Shown one piece after another: positions 54,489-55,464 of a stretch of DNA of 55,464 nt. Source of the stretch: a virus; IMG/VR virus record IMGVR_UViG_3300025806_000001, positions 1 through 55,464 of that record; one strand, written 5' to 3'. The notes under the pieces were generated by a model, which was not told the origin of the DNA, ran no database searches, and saw nothing but the letters and a program-made list of their open reading frames with translations. How positions within the stretch are numbered: position 1 is the first letter of the stretch; every line of letters begins with the position of its first letter. Both the position numbers and the translations under genes were made by a program.

Positions 54489-55295
54489 ATGTCAGATACT
54501 AAAGAAGTGGCGAAAGCCAAGAGCTCAGAAGTTGCCTCATACGAAGGCATGGAGCAATACAGTGGTACAGGATTTGGTGAGGTAGGTTCAGAAGACCTTT
54601 CAATACCGTTCCTAAGAATTCTTGCACAGCTTTCGCCACAAGTTAACAAGCAAGATGGTGCTTATGTTGCAGGAGCAGAAGCAGGTATGATGTTCAATAC
54701 TGTATTGAACGAAGTGTACGATGGTGACCAAGGTATTCAAGTTGTGCCATGCCATTACAACAGACGTTTTGTTGAATGGAAACAACGTGAAGCAGGTGGT
54801 GGATATGTTGGTTCATACCTACCAGATGACCCTATTAAGGATACAACCACCCAGAACGAAAGAGGGCAAGATGTATTGCCAAATGGCAATCTGCTAACTA
54901 ACACATCGCAGTTTTTTGTATTGATGTTACACCCTACATTCGGTGCTCAGCGTGTGCTTATGACCATGTCGTCTACACAACTTAAGAAGGGTAGGAAGTG
55001 GTTGACACAGGCACAATCTATGACAGCTAAAGGTAAAAACGGTATTTATGTTTTGCCTCTTATGTCACAGGTGTACACTGTAAAAACCACACCAGAAAAG
55101 AACGATAAAGGTAACTGGTTTGGTTGGGATATTAGCCGTGAACGTGGGCTAAATCTTTCTGTTCCTGCTGATAAAGACATATTTGAGTCAGCGGTTGGAT
55201 TTGCTAAATCTGTAGAAGCAGGTGAGGTAAAGGTAAAAGATGAAGAACCAAAAGATGTAACTCCTAATGAAAAAGATGACGAAATACCATTTTAA
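54489..55295 (+). CDS. Putative ssDNA-binding protein with SSB-like acidic tail, 268 aa
   Basis: Core motifs SIPFLRILAQLSPQVNKQDG, GMMFNTVLNEVYDGDQGIQV, VPCHYNRRFVEWKQRE and VLMTMSSTQLKKGRKWL identify a phage family common beside replication genes. The C terminus is acidic and ends EKDDEIPF, close to the DDDIPF tip by which bacterial SSB recruits partners. I infer ssDNA binding; no OB-fold can be proven by eye. After the join it is followed by the primase gene. Confidence 0.6.
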   Translation: MSDTKEVAKAKSSEVASYEGMEQYSGTGFGEVGSEDLSIPFLRILAQLSPQVNKQDGAYVAGAEAGMMFNTVLNEVYDGDQGIQVVPCHYNRRFVEWKQREAGGGYVGSYLPDDPIKDTTTQNERGQDVLPNGNLLTNTSQFFVLMLHPTFGAQRVLMTMSSTQLKKGRKWLTQAQSMTAKGKNGIYVLPLMSQVYTVKTTPEKNDKGNWFGWDISRERGLNLSVPADKDIFESAVGFAKSVEAGEVKVKDEEPKDVTPNEKDDEIPF

Positions 55296-55337
55296 AAAGT
55301 CATAAACGGAACAGCTATGGGGAGTCATGACCCTATA

Positions 55338-55464
55338 CTGCGTAGACTGCCCTTTGTTCGTGACTATATCCGTAAAATATAACAACGGATAGGGGGTAGT
55401 CTACACTAATTAGGAGGTAGCCATGTCACTTGCACAAGATTTTTACGATTTATTTAAAGGCAGC
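55338..55464. repeat. Terminal direct repeat, right copy
   Basis: Exact duplicate of bases 1-127, including the intergenic hairpins and the first codons of the primase gene. It should be counted once in the 55,337-bp genome. Confidence 0.95.

Noticed and set aside
55338-55464. Biological direct terminal repeat like that of T7
   Set aside because: The repeat is exactly 127 nt, runs into a coding region and equals a standard assembler k-mer, so an assembly overlap is the simpler explanation.
1-55464. tRNA genes, integrase/attachment site, lysogeny repressor, phage RNA polymerase
   Set aside because: I looked for T-loop motifs, tyrosine/serine recombinase motifs, Cro/CI-like genes and T7-type polymerase motifs and saw none; a computational search (tRNAscan, HMMs) could still reveal a divergent case.

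Overview
The window is one complete, circularly closed genome of a tailed bacteriophage, most likely a marine podovirus of an AT-rich alphaproteobacterial host. The first 127 bases (1-127) recur exactly as the last 127 (55338-55464), so the unit is 55,337 bp. The evidence for phage is a full virion set: terminase small and large subunits, a P22-like portal, a scaffold-like protein, capsid, head-tail adaptors, a tail nozzle, fibres and very large ejection-type proteins. No tail sheath, tape-measure/tube pair, integrase, repressor, phage RNA polymerase or tRNA was seen. Genome size, the TOTE-type primase, the family A polymerase and the small-protein repertoire recall HMO-2011-type phages of SAR116/SAR11. 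That placement is inference from general knowledge and was not tested.

Layout. 53,600 to 55,300 and 1 to 12,000 (continuous across the join): replication and nucleotide metabolism (ssDNA-binding-like protein, archaeo-eukaryotic primase, SF1 helicase, DNA polymerase I, HD phosphohydrolase). This region contains a tightly overlapping four-gene block (5241-8911): a 5-hmdU kinase helical-domain/thymine-pyrophosphorylase-like protein, a glycosyltransferase, a thymidylate synthase homologue and an Nmad1-like protein. I read it as a candidate thymidine-hypermodification pathway. 12,000-16,000: small accessory genes and a SleB-like wall hydrolase preceded by a 24-residue membrane peptide. 16,000-19,700: small terminase, a VRR-NUC-like nuclease, and an unusual stretch with two paralogous lysine-tailed genes, each with its own promoter, leader hairpin and terminator or hairpin, plus repeat arrays and a G-quadruplex-capable tract. 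19,700-51,800: large terminase, portal, lysis cassette (3-TM holin, GH108 endolysin), GroES-like cochaperonin, scaffold, capsid, adaptors, fibres, nozzle and ejection proteins. 51,834-53,273: an SNF2-family helicase, the only convincing minus-strand gene.

Regulation. Putative sigma70-type promoters and hairpin terminators imply use of host RNA polymerase. Two diverged copies of a long leader (16045-16290 and 53337-53510) sit about 250 nt ahead of the small terminase and of the first early gene. The most striking signal is a family of ten short RNA hairpins immediately upstream of start codons. Their stems vary but stay paired, while an AGAAAG loop that carries part of the Shine-Dalgarno sequence is constant. 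They occur only in the early/middle half of the genome; structural genes use plain AGGAGATA-type sites.
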